Source: Monarcha castaneiventris obscurior
Taxonomy: Eukaryota > Chordata > Aves > Passeriformes > Monarchidae
Direction: 5' to 3'
NCBI GenBank assembly: GCA_026261815.1
Contig: JAMPIT010000575.1
Coordinates: 39,285,501-39,349,500 of the forward strand
Length of the DNA: 64,000 nucleotides
This document shows, piece by piece, positions 1 through 10,794 of the stretch (within the stretch, counting starts at the first letter, position 1; each line of letters opens with the position of its first letter). The notes under the pieces were generated by a model. It was not told where the DNA came from, did no database searches, and worked only from the letters and a program-made list of their open reading frames with translations. The translations under genes were made by a program, and so were the position numbers.

Positions 1-2403
1 TTTATCCATCAAAGAAAGTAATTGAAAGAAAGTATTGAAAGCCATCGATGAGAGTATTGAAAACAAATAAACTGATTGATAACATGCTCCTCTGAGAGCA
101 GGTTACCAGCTGGCTGTTTATCTATACATTAAAATGAGCTTTACCAACCTGAAACAAGATTTCACAGTCCAGCCACCAATATCTGCTCATTTCTCCTTTT
201 CAGTGAGAGGACAGTGATAGTTCTGATGCTAGTATATTGCTTAGCATGTCAAGAAAATCTCTTTTCTGAATACCTGCTGAGAGATGAATGAATTATTTGC
301 TAGACTTTCAAAGCACAAATGATTTAGCTGTGCTAGCTTAAAGTGGTGTTGGTCAAAGTAATTCATAGAGGTTACTCTTGTGAAGCAGAGCAAACTATAA
401 CAAGCTGTATCCGAGCCTGGTATTTATGATTTTCAGCAGCTGTGTGAACTTCTTCCACTCTGGGGAAGCAAACGCCCTGGGTGTCATGCAGTTCTGCAGG
501 AGCTCTGCTATACAGCCAATCATATGTATGCAGTGAAAAAGTAAGGCTGATTACAGAATGTGGTTTTGCCCATATTTGTTTTGAATCTCTTTTTCTTGGC
601 ACATCGTAGGATAATAAACATATGATGGATACACTACAAAGAATGATTGTAAGTGGTTTAGCCATTCAGAGATACTCAGCTAATCCCCTCACTTCCTCAG
701 AGTAGGCTTATTTCTGTTTACTTCTACAAAGATCATTGCTGCACCTGTATTTTTCAAGGATTAAAGCAAGCCTGACAGGCTAAGCTTTAGTTTTAGTCAA
801 GAAACAGCATGGAGTATATGGAAAATGAAGACAGATATTTTTCTTTGTAGAGTTGGTTCAGGAGAATACTGGGTTTCTTTTCTTTTCCAGAACACCCATC
901 TTAAAATGTCTGCATACAGATACCCACAAGCTGCCTAAAAAAAGAGGCAGGAGACGAACGCATATAAGAGATGAAACGTAGTAAAGAAAATGAGAAGAAA
1001 CTTAAAGGACAGTAAAAAAAAATGTACTAAGCATGTATGGTGATCTGTAAGATTGCTTTATATTGTCTAAGAGCCAGACAGTACCAAAAGGTAATTCTTT
1101 ATCATGGAAGCTGGAGGGATGGCTGGGGTTTGTGTTATAAGCTCTGGACCCATGTAGAATCTCTGTTTCAGATCACATATAAACTAGATACAAGTTTCCT
1201 GGAGGACAACTACTTAGAACTTTGTGAAGGCTGAGCAGCTTCAGTGCATGCTGAGCAGTCAGTAGCAGTATCTGCTTGCTCGGGTGTAGAAATAAAACTG
1301 TTTTCTGCATATATCAAGGCAAAGACCTTGTACTTACCCAAGAGACCAAGATATTACAGAGATGTGACTTCTGCTGGTTATTCTACTGTGTTAGCGAACA
1401 TGTGGTGTCCCCAGCTAAGCATAATGTTCTAATCAGCAGCTCATGAAGTGTTTAATTAGGGCTATCATCCATCCCTGATATATGCAGAAAGACTATGAGT
1501 TTTGGTAGATGCTGGATTCTGTTTCACAAGACATGACTGTTTTGTATCTTTTCCACAAGTTACAGTGCAGGTCTGTGTTCCAAAACATAAAATATTTCCA
1601 CCAGCCATGTTAATGGAGGTTGGCGAGTTCACTCAGTGCACAAGTCAACATATTCAGGTAGAAAAGACTGAGCTTGTTTAGCCAGGAAGAGTAAAACCTC
1701 TGTGGGGTCTATACTCTTTTTTTCATACCACTGAGACTCTGACTTCACAGTTTGAGCCCTGTCACACAGCAGCAATCAGCTTGTGGAAAGGTACCAAGGC
1801 TCTGCGGAGACGTCTGTTTTGATAAGCACCCAAGAGCACACTGGGACTCTAGTCTCCCTAAATATCCAGACTGGCACCTGTTTGGAGAATGAGACATGTC
1901 TCTGACATGTCCAAGTTCTCTCTTGGTGGAGATTAAGGCATGCAGCTGCAGGCAAGAAGACTTGGTGCACCTGCATGTCATCTTCTGATTTGGAGCTGAG
2001 CATGCACCCAGGGAAGTGGGAAATGTTTTTGATACAGATGTCTCAAGGAAATTCTACCTAGGAATGACTATCAATAGGAAAAAAAGACCCACAGGGAAAC
2101 CAGGAATATGTCTTGAGTGACATGCAGTGAAGGTCAAAGAAAGTGCCTTTTCCTCTCCACAGCAATGCTGTAGTGTTGCTCTGCTTCTTGCCATGACATG
2201 CAGTCTCAGAGCATGGCAAACGAGATCCAAGCAAGGCAAAAGAAACCTGAGAGAGCAAGGCAGTCAGGTTGTAGAATTATGCAGTTTAATCAATGAATAT
2301 CTTTACAGAGAGCAGTTGTTCTGACTGAGGGAATCAAATGCCACAGCAGAAAAATAACAGCAACAACAGTGAATGTGAGAAGAAATGAGAAGCAGCTGTC
2401 TCC
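1..2403. other. Unassigned non-coding stretch
   Basis: AT-rich single-copy-looking DNA. No CR1 or LTR signature was recognised. Open frames are all under 100 codons, overlap on both strands and show no family similarity. It could be intron or intergenic sequence; the text does not decide. Confidence 0.5.
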
Positions 2404-2426
2404 AAAAAAAAAAAAAAAAAAAAAAA
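2404..2426 (+). repeat. Poly(A) tract, A23
   Basis: An uninterrupted run of 23 A residues follows an ordinary AT-rich stretch. It could be the tail of an unrecognised retrocopy or a simple homopolymer. No processed gene was recognised just upstream. Confidence 0.9.
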
Positions 2427-2696
2427 GGGCAAATTTAAAAGCATAGCTCTTGGGTAAGGGCTTTTCAGTTAAACAGAGCAGGAGGGGGAGTTGTGTCTGT
2501 GGGGTAGTAAATGAGGGTCTCAGTATGTCTATGATGTAGAAATATGGAATTTACTCATGTTCATATTTATCCCACATAGTTCTTTCACCAAAGGACTTGG
2601 ACCCAGAAACCATATACTGCCCTCAGTATGGCACTTAAGACTGTTAAAAGTTGAACTGTAAATGTTCAATGTTGACACTGAGATATGAATCATAGA

Positions 2697-3112
2697 ACAA
2701 ATGCATCACAGAATCATGGAATGGTTTGGGTTTGAAGGAACGTTAAAGATCACCTATTTCCAACCCTCCTACTCAGGGACACCTTCCACCAGACCAGATT
2801 GCTCAAAGCACCATTCAACCTGGCCTTGAACATTTCCAGGAATGGGGAAGCCACAATATCTCTGGTCAATCTGTTCCAGTGTCTCACCACCCTTCTTCCT
2901 AATATCTAATTTAAACCTTTCTTCTTTCACTTTAAAGCCATTACTCCTTGTCCTGTCACTACATGTCTGTGCAAAAAGTCCTTCTTGGAGGCTCCTTTTA
3001 GGCACTGAAATGCTGCTCTGAGGTTTTCCTGGAGCCTTCTCTCACCCAGGCTGAACAACACCAACTCTCTGTCTTTGTAGGAGAGGTGCTTCAGCTCTCT
3101 GATCATGTGACT
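2697..3112 (-). mobile_element. CR1 LINE 3' end, antisense
   Basis: The plus strand reads through the reverse complement of the bird CR1 3' region. A degenerate copy of the terminal ATTCTATG-type octamers lies at about 2689-2725. After it come the hallmark phrases 'GGTTTGGGTTTGAAGGAACG', 'CAACCTGGCCTTGAACAT', 'TTCTTCCTAATATCTAAT' and 'AGCCATTACTCCTTGTCCT'. The element therefore runs right to left, with its 3' terminus near 2697. It is diverged by many substitutions. On its 5' side, after a stretch of uncertain origin and an LTR fragment, lie CR1 endonuclease and ORF1 remnants in the same orientation. All of it may be one element that lost its reverse-transcriptase core. Confidence 0.93.
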
Positions 3113-3220
3113 GGCTTGTTGACAAAGTATTTGTTGTGTTCCTCAACCTTCTCCATGTCCCCTTTCTTGATGCCTTTGATAGCCTTGGACAGGTTTAATT
3201 GTTTCAGGGGTTTAGTTTCA
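3113..3220 (-). mobile_element. Possible CR1 ORF2 linker remnant
   Basis: On the minus strand an open stretch reads roughly KGIKKGDMEKVEEHNKYFV. It faintly resembles the segment of CR1 ORF2 between endonuclease and reverse transcriptase, which often reads DxEKAEVLNxFFxSVF. It lies between the CR1 3' end and an LTR fragment, and CR1 sequence in the same orientation resumes beyond that fragment. The match is weak and rests on a handful of residues. Confidence 0.35.
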
Positions 3221-3462
3221 TGCAGCGGGTAGACCCTGGCTGGATCCAAAACTGGACCATAACTGCTCTATCTCTCCCCTCCTCTGGCTGACAAGGGAGA
3301 GAAAGGATAACAAAGGATTTGTGGGTTGATATAAGGACTAGCAGACATCACTCACCAACTACTGTCACAGGCAAAACAGACTCAGCTTGGGGATATTAAA
3401 TGAGTTTATTATTAACAAATCAGAGCAGGTTAATGAGATGTAAAATCTTAAAAACACCTTTC
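3221..3462 (-). mobile_element. ERV LTR fragment (family 1), minus strand
   Basis: It begins with the terminal sequence TGCAGCGGGTAGACCCTGGC, the reverse complement of the 3' end of a common avian ERVL-like LTR. It continues with GGGAGAGAAAGGATAACAAA, then GGCAAAACAGACTCAGCTTG and TTTATTATTAAC (an antisense AATAAA). The same order of motifs occurs at 10795-12371 and 17139-18175. Only the U5 and distal R portion is present; the GC-rich repeat region and U3 are missing. It sits between two parts of a minus-strand CR1, with a blurred right junction near 3462. Confidence 0.85.
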
Positions 3463-3800
3463 CACTCATATACTTGGTCAGTTGGCCTGTAGCAGCTTCT
3501 CACTTATGTCACGTGTCCCTGCCTTTCCTTTAATCCTGATCTTGGTCAGCTACTCATCTGTCCCCAGGCAGAGCTCCATGCATTCCAAATGGTTATTGAC
3601 ATAAAGGATGACACCCCCTCCTCATCTTCCTTGCCTGTCCTTCCTAAAGAGTCTGTATCCTCTCATTCGAGTGCTCCAGTCATGGGAGCCATCGTCCCAA
3701 GTCAATAAGGTCACAGCCCTGAAGGCATGTGTGTGTCTCCAACTTCTCTTGTTTACTCTCCATGCTATGTGTGTTTGCAGAGAGATGTTTATGTTGGCCT
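3463..3800 (-). pseudogene. CR1 ORF2 endonuclease-domain remnant
   Basis: Translation of the minus strand gives fragments of the apurinic-type endonuclease at the start of CR1 ORF2. A DDGSHDWS block is followed by GYRLFRKDRQGR, then GGGVILYVNN and HLECMELCLGTDE. Next comes a frame-shifted remnant of the RPPDQ motif at about 3476-3490. In bird CR1 elements this domain nicks target DNA to prime reverse transcription. Stop codons and frameshifts interrupt it, so it cannot be functional. Orientation and order fit the ORF1 remnant at 3840-4290, which lies upstream of it on the minus strand. Confidence 0.85.
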
Positions 3801-3839
3801 GCAGATGAAGCTGACTTACTAGCTGGAGTGGCTGGAATT

Positions 3840-4290
3840 CCTTTGTGCTGCTCTTCAGATGCTTTCCTGCTGACCTGTGATCCCTTTACAGACTCAGAGC
3901 ATCTCTTGTTGGCACAGGCATTAAATTAGTAGGAGTAGGATGGCTTGATGTTTCCCGCTCCCAGCAACTTGTCTAAAGCCCTCTGAACCATCTCAGCAAG
4001 AAAATGCTTGTCCCCTTCTCTGACAGATGGATGCCCTCAGCCCCAACCAGGTCAGGTTTCTCACAGCAAGTCCCATGGTCTAAGTAGCCAAACCCCTGGC
4101 TGTGCCAGCAGGCCTGCAACATTTGTTGATTCACCAGGTTCAACTGGCTCTTTCAAATGCCTTCCCTTTGACCAGAAGGACTGATAAAAGACTATCTCTG
4201 GTCCAGACTAACTTAGCACTGCTCCTAGGACACTGTCACCCTTCTTCCTCATACTGCCCCTGGCTGTACCACTGGCACCCACATGAAACA
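3840..4290 (-). pseudogene. CR1 ORF1 remnant with esterase (SGNH-like) domain
   Basis: Minus-strand translation gives a degraded FHVGxxxT block, corresponding to the SGNH hydrolase block usually written HVGTND. Further on comes GFGYLDHGTCCEKPDLVG, then AEGIHLSEKGTSIF, split over more than one frame. CR1-like LINEs are known to carry an esterase domain in ORF1; its role in retrotransposition is not settled. Similarity stops near 4290, which looks like the 5' truncation of this copy. Catalytic capacity is lost through stops and frameshifts. An alternative origin in another bird retroelement with the same domain cannot be excluded by eye. Confidence 0.75.
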
Positions 4291-4309
4291 ACTTTAAACT
4301 AAATGTTTA

Positions 4310-7300
4310 TTATACTGACATATATGTTATTGCACTGTACAGAGAAAAGACTGTAAATTGGTTTATTTCTACTGATGTCAAACTAGCTTGAGGTCCTAAA
4401 GTCTATGTGTTATACATATTACACCAGCTGAAAATCTAGTCCAACATTTTCTGTCACCACATTTTCCTGGGAGCATAGCTTTGAATTCAAACTCCTGAGT
4501 TGCAGGCCCCCTCATTTGGATCAATTCCCTGGAAGGTGACCACAGCAAACAGAGCATTGTTGACAATAATTTTTTGATGTCGTTGCTTCACAAATGCCAG
4601 CGTGATTTAAAATAAACTCCAGCTGCAGCAAGCCCTTCAGCTGATTTCCCTAATGAACTGTGAACCTCTAAAGTTTTTCTACTGACCTTGTATGGAATAC
4701 ACTTTTGGAAAAGAAAACAGTACCATTTAGAAGTGAAGATCATTTACTAACTATGGGAACCGTCTGTCACTTACTGGCAGAGCTTGGACAGCTGTGACAG
4801 TGAGGACCAGGTCACACCAACATCCTTTCAAAGAGAAAGTGGGAGAGAACCTGTGGGAATACAGAAAATAAAACACCTGAAGTGCTGAAAGTGTGTGATA
4901 TGTCTATTCATGGAAATTACAGTTGAGTGGTCCATTCAGGCTTTGGCATTAGGGATTTTAGCTCTTGAATCCTATTCTCTTTATGAACACAATTACTTTA
5001 GGAAAGTCTATGAGTGATGGTGTCCTTACTGTGAATACTGAGTATTTCTGATTAAATTAACCCCATTCAGAGACAACTTTTGGCAATATTACAGAAACCA
5101 TATTGATGGTTGGCTTTTTATTAGTTGAAATGGAAGGAAACCAATAAACAAATCTGCAACAAGCATTTCCCAGGGTATGTTCGCACATCAGTAAGAATGA
5201 AGTCTGTGTTTCATGGTATTGTCATGTTACAGCTGCAGGCTGAATATATCAAACTAGATAAAAACTGTGTGGGAGAGACAAAACATACATCATTTAGTAG
5301 AATTCTGCCTTCCCTAAAAATTTTTCAGCTGTCTACAAAGCCAGTTTCTAAATTTTTTACATATTACAAGGCCATATTCATTTTCAGACATACTGCCACT
5401 GTGACTTGTATCGTAATGGGAACAACATATTTTATAAGTAATATCAGTAAGAACAATAGGAATTTTCAAGGATTAAGGTATTCCTTAGTAGGAATGCAGA
5501 TGTCAGACTTTGTTTCTTTTTGAAATAATCTTTTATTAACAAAGTACTGTTCTGTTACCTCCTCCCACTTCCTTTTTTCAAATGAAATTGTCAAAGGCTA
5601 GCCATGGGTATGTTTCTTTTCACCTTCATTTCTTCAGCTGCTTTTGTGTTTTACAGCATCCCTTATCAAAGCACGAAAAGTGATGCAGTAAGGTACCCAC
5701 AGTCATAAGAACAATACTCTTAACAAATGTCTTCCCTGCCCCATTTTATTGTGAGCAGTTTGTCGGTTACTTTATACTTTCATGTCATAAATGATTCATG
5801 GTTGGATGCACAAGCAAAACAGTTTACTGAAACTAATCCCAGCAGTGTGCAGACCTATTTGTATTACTCTGGCAATGTTCCTTGCAGTAGCACAGTCAGT
5901 TGTAAACATAGCAGGAAAGGGATCTGTAACTAATTCACATAATATTCACATATCACCAGGAGGAGTATCATCCTTGCTAGTACGGAGGTCTGCAGCTGGA
6001 ATCTTCTTCAGCAGACCAATTTCCCATGCTCCAGGAGAGGGATTAATCTCCTGTCAGTGTCTGTACTGCTATGGTGGAGGCAAAATGGTCTAAAAACCCA
6101 GGCTTATGTGTTGCTGTTACCACTCTTGCTGGTCTTCTTAAAGAGTTGGTTGGCCGCAGATTTGCTTCTAGAACATCTCTAGAAAGGTGCTAATTTAGTG
6201 TTGCTGTTTTAGTCGCTTAATTTTTCCATCAACAGAAGGAGTTTGTCCAAAATGGATTTGTTCCATGTAGCCCACAGTATACTCTCTACTTGCACCCTTA
6301 CTGTCATGATACACAAAGGTTCCTAATTTAAATTATTAATTTATTTAAAAATTATTTGAAATAATTAGGTCACATAAACTTGTAAACACACAAATACAAG
6401 AGCAAATACACAAATAAGGTGTTAATTTAAAACAGTTGCTTCCAAAATTTTAGCAGAATACACTAAAGTATTGCTTAGTACTAAAAACTTAGACCGATAT
6501 GCAATATATTTTATAGTATCTGCAGTGTAAATTTGCATGAAATAAAATTAAAAGTAGAAAATAAGAGAAAAAAAACCCAAACTAAAACCCCCAAACAGAA
6601 CAGAGTACAAAGCTTCTCTATCAGTTTCCATGGAGAATTTTTGTTTTAAAGGAAAGTTTCCATCTCCTTTTAAAAGAAAGACATATTTTGTCTGGGTTCC
6701 AGTTTGAGTGGCATAAAGAAAAAGTTGGACTAAGTTTTATACTTTATTCTCCAATGGTAAATAACAAAGGTTCCTACATAATGAATGGAGAACAGTAGCT
6801 GTCTTTGAAAGGCTCCAGAAGGAGAACCTGTTTATGTCAGCACCTAAATGTGAACAGGCTGAAATTCAGCCTTTGTTCCATAAACAACCAAGAGAGCTAG
6901 CTTGCAGCTTCTACATCTGTCACCCACAGGACTTTTTAACCCAGAGTTATTCTGGAGTGGGACTCACAGAAAGAAGCAAGGTTGCCGCCTAAAGAGGTGG
7001 GAGTGGTGGAAGCAGCCCGATGATGACAGATGATACTTAACAGCTGCAGGAGATCTCTTAACTTTTTAAAGAGTCACAACGGAATGAAAAAAAAAAAACT
7101 GAGAGAGGAAAAAAACCCCTTCAGAACAACAAATACTCACTGTAGTTGTCCTGAAATATCAACAAAATATCTAGCTATAGAGCTGAAAGATGGTGAAAAA
7201 AAAGCAATACAATGCTTACAAAATTCTCATTTGTCCTCTTTTTATGAACCTCTTATGAAGCTCTTGTCATACATGCTGAGTGAGAAGCACTGGAAGTATT

Positions 7301-9030
7301 ATCACAGCATGGTTGTTTAGATGATATTTTGAGCTTGACACTGAAATAGTTATGCTATCCTTTTAAAACACGAGATATGACTAGAAGAGTCTCATTGATA
7401 GTTGTTAATGTGGATCCATTTTTTGTTTCCCTTAATTTTTCCCAGCATTTTCTTTCTATAGATATGTATTTTATCCCTTGCTGTTTCTCAAAAAAAAAAT
7501 TGTCTGAAGTCTCTTATTTCAATTTTTAAACTAAATTGTTTTTTAAATGTGTGTTTTCCCCCGTGAGTTTTATACAAGGCAGATGCTGTGAGAGTCTTGT
7601 TAGATTGCAAATACCTTTTGTTTTTCAAAGAGTCTCTGTGCTCTGTGCTCAGAACTGCACTGTTTTTCTGATATTAATCATGCACTAAGGCTAACTAATG
7701 CATGGATGAAAAAAACCTTTCAATGAAGAAAGAAATTTTAGTCAATGTTCTTCCTTAAGTAGACTATAACAAAAAGAACTGAAGAAAAAAGCTTCTTACA
7801 GTTCTTCAAACAAAATATGAGCCTGACTCTCTGTTCTTTTATGCCTCCTCTGTAGTTTCATGAAAAATTGCCTTTCTCAGCAAAGCTGGTTTAAGAAACT
7901 CAGAATGCCACCACCTTCAGCCAATTATTCTTACCCCTGTGCAGCCCTTTGACACTGCTTAGTTATGCCAATACAGTTGATTCAGGATGCATATTGTAAA
8001 TGAAATGGTCCAAGGTAGCAGTAAAAACCAAACCATGGATTACGGAAATCTGATTCTGTCACAGTCTGTGAGGGGTTTGGGGCGCTGCACGGGTGCAGCT
8101 ATTGAAGCATTGGTGGTGTGCTTTGAATGATAGCTTCAATTACAGGCATTCTTTGAAGTTAAAATGTTACTTTGAACATTTTTGTGGTGCCAGCAGTGAC
8201 CCTGGCAGTTTGGCTTTTCCAATATATGTCTATTTCAGGAATTAGCTTCCATAAAAAAGAAAAATCTACCATGACAGTCAAATGGTCTCTGCTTGAGAAA
8301 ATGTTTTGTTCCTTTGAAATATGTTTTACATTTCAGCAAAATTTCAATGGAACATTAAACCTAAGGAGATTCACTTAGATTGCAGAAGCTGTGCTGTCTT
8401 TATGCATGAGTGTCAAGCAATAAAGCACATACACCCCCTGTGCATTCTCTTGGTAGGGGGCCTGTGGAAACTGCCGCTTTCAGTTCTATCTAATGTTTAC
8501 ACGCTAGGCAGTCTTCCTTCAGATATTGAGGGTTGCTTGTTCCTAATGTTCAGGCATATAGACCAATCCATCACATGAAACTGTCATTGACATTTCTACC
8601 CCTTTCCTGGTTTTGTCATTAAAGGGCGGAAATAAACATGAGACCTCTGCTTTATCCCTTCAGTTTTCCTCTGTTGAGGGATTATTCATTCACTTCTATG
8701 TGTAAAGCCACGAATTACAAATGAATGCTGATGTATTCATTTTGTACCTAGAGTCTTCTAATTCAGCTGAACTGTATCTGAATTTACTATGCATTGGTAC
8801 TTCAACATGTTTTTGGACAAAGATTTTTCTTCAATCTATGTTTCTAAACCAATTCTTCTTCCTCTGTTCCTAGTACAGAGAAGATTATGATGAATGAAAC
8901 ATTGGAGGGGTTTTTTTCTGCTCTTTAGCCTGAATGAAAAAGGTACTAGGACATGGATTTCAGCTGTAAATGGACCCTGCTTTTAGATTACCCACTGTGA
9001 AAGATACCTATATGTTTCCTCTACTTTTAA
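4310..9030. other. Unassigned non-coding stretch
   Basis: About 4.7 kb without a recognised repeat or exon. The longest open frame (5125-5523, plus, 132 codons) has low-complexity composition and no recognisable motif, and I do not regard it as a gene. A- and C-rich low-complexity sequence occurs at about 6567-6600 and a short A run at 7087-7097. Confidence 0.5.
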
Positions 9031-9125
9031 ATCACAGAATCACAGAATATTCTGAGTTGGAAGGGACTCACAAGGATAGTTGGCTCCGACTGTTATGTGA
9101 ATGGCCTGTATGGGGATCATGATGT
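9031..9125 (-). mobile_element. CR1 LINE 3' tail, antisense
   Basis: The plus strand reads AATCACAGAATCACAGAAT then TTCTGAGTTGGAAGGGACTC and ACAAGGATAG. This is the reverse complement of a bird CR1 3' terminus: ATTCTGTG-type octamers preceded by the GGGTCCCTTCCAACTC motif. Only about 95 bp survive before similarity fades, a typical severe 5' truncation. Confidence 0.88.
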
Positions 9126-9789
9126 TATTACCACCATGCTCTAACAGGTCAGATGGGCATTTATAGCACATTAGTATTTACACCTAAATATTCCTGAAAA
9201 GCTGTCCAGGGAAGAATTCTTTCCTTATAATAAATGGTGAAAAGCAAGATGCATACTTTACTCATTTTGAGGTAGGAAAAATCAAGTTTCAGAATGGATT
9301 TCAGCTAGGAAAGACCTCCGAAAATGGATGTAATTTGGAATTGATTCTGGAAGACATAGAAATGTAGCCTTCAGAGATGACGTGTGGACTACAGGGCCAC
9401 GAGTTGCTTAGAAGAAGCAACTAAGTTCTCCGCTTGGTTAACCAAAAAGAAGTAGAGGCTGATAGGAAACCCTTTATGTTATTTTTCTAAAGTTCTTGGG
9501 AGAATTAGAGACACAAGTTTGCAGGGAGGTTTAAAATCCTTTACTAGATCAATTGATATAAAGTTGAATAGACAGGGGTCAGGCACTCCTCAGGTCTAGT
9601 CCAGCTCAATCCATAATCCCAGATATGACTTTTGATTTCAGGAGGACAGTCTAATGTTACCTGAACATGACACCTGGAAGTGGGAAGGGCTACTTTTACA
9701 GAATAATCTGCTATGTCATTTTTAACTGAGTGACCATAATTGCAGAGAATATTTTATATTTTTCACCAAACACAAACAGTGACTGTTTT

Positions 9790-10794
9790 GTTCTATGTTT
9801 TTCTTCTGTAATTCCTAATAATTTCCTAATAATCTCTGTTTTACTATGCCGTCTTTCACTGAGCCATCCAAGAACTTTTACCGTAACAGGTAATTTAAAG
9901 ACTCAAATTGTGAGTATGATGTCTTTATTTTTTCTCCATTTATGTTGCTTTGCATTTAGTGACATTGAACTTGACTCCTTCAGTTTTGTGAGATCTTTCT
10001 GCAAACCTTTGCAACTACTTTCACTTTTTAATACAGTGATTTTGTAAACAGCAAACTATTCCATATCACCTTTGCACAGAATACCCCTTCTGATGAACAT
10101 CACAAGTCCTAGTTCAAATAATTCAGACACATAAACAGCAGTATCCTTCCACTGTGGGAAAAGTATTTCTTGCCATCTTGTCATATATCTCTCTCTTTAT
10201 TCAGGAATATGTCAAAAGGTTTTTCAAATCCAAAACCACTCTGCCAATTATATCAAAATTATCTGCATGTTTATTGATTCTTTAACAAACTCTAAAAATT
10301 TTGTGAACCACAATTTCCCTCTACAAAAGCCCTGTTTTCTATCTTATTGCTCCATGTACATTCACATCTCTGATAAATCTACCAAGAGTTTCTAGTAATT
10401 TTCAGACTGTGGAAGTCAAATGTACAGACCTATAATTTCACGTCTTCCTGAATGATAAATTTATAAATCTGTAACTTTTGTCAAATTCAATTCCTTTACT
10501 AATGGTGATGTTAGTAATAAATTATATACTACAGTTAACAATTACACAATTTACTACTGGAGTTCCTTCAGAGCTTCCAAATGAATAACATATGGTACTA
10601 GAGATATTTTACTCTTTATTTTACTAATTTATTCTAAAACATCCTCCACCGACACTTCAGTCTGAGATTGTTTCAATGACTCACTTGTCATAGGAAAAGC
10701 TTCTTCCGATTTCCACACTGATGTAAAATATTCAGTCAGCTTTTCCACTGTGGCCACATCTTTTCTATTCTTGTAACATCTCAATCATCTCTCA
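9790..10794 (-). mobile_element. Ancient CR1 (L3-like) ORF2 fragment, antisense, left half
   Basis: The plus strand matches the reverse complement of an amniote-wide ancient CR1 reverse-transcriptase region, block after block. The blocks are 'ATTCCTAATAATTTCCTAAT', 'GTTGCTTTGCATTTAGTGAC', 'CAGTTTTGTGAGATCTTTCT', 'CACAATTTCCCTCTACAAAA', 'CTAAAACATCCTCCACCGAC' and 'GTAAAATATTCAGTCAGC'. Divergence is high, with many indels and no open frame. The element stops abruptly at about 10794 where an ERV LTR begins, and resumes at about 12430 beyond it. It is therefore older than the LTR. Confidence 0.8.

Noticed and set aside
5125..5523. Plus frame of 132 codons
   Set aside because: No recognised domain, no splice or promoter support and AT-rich composition; a frame of this length is expected by chance somewhere in 64 kb.
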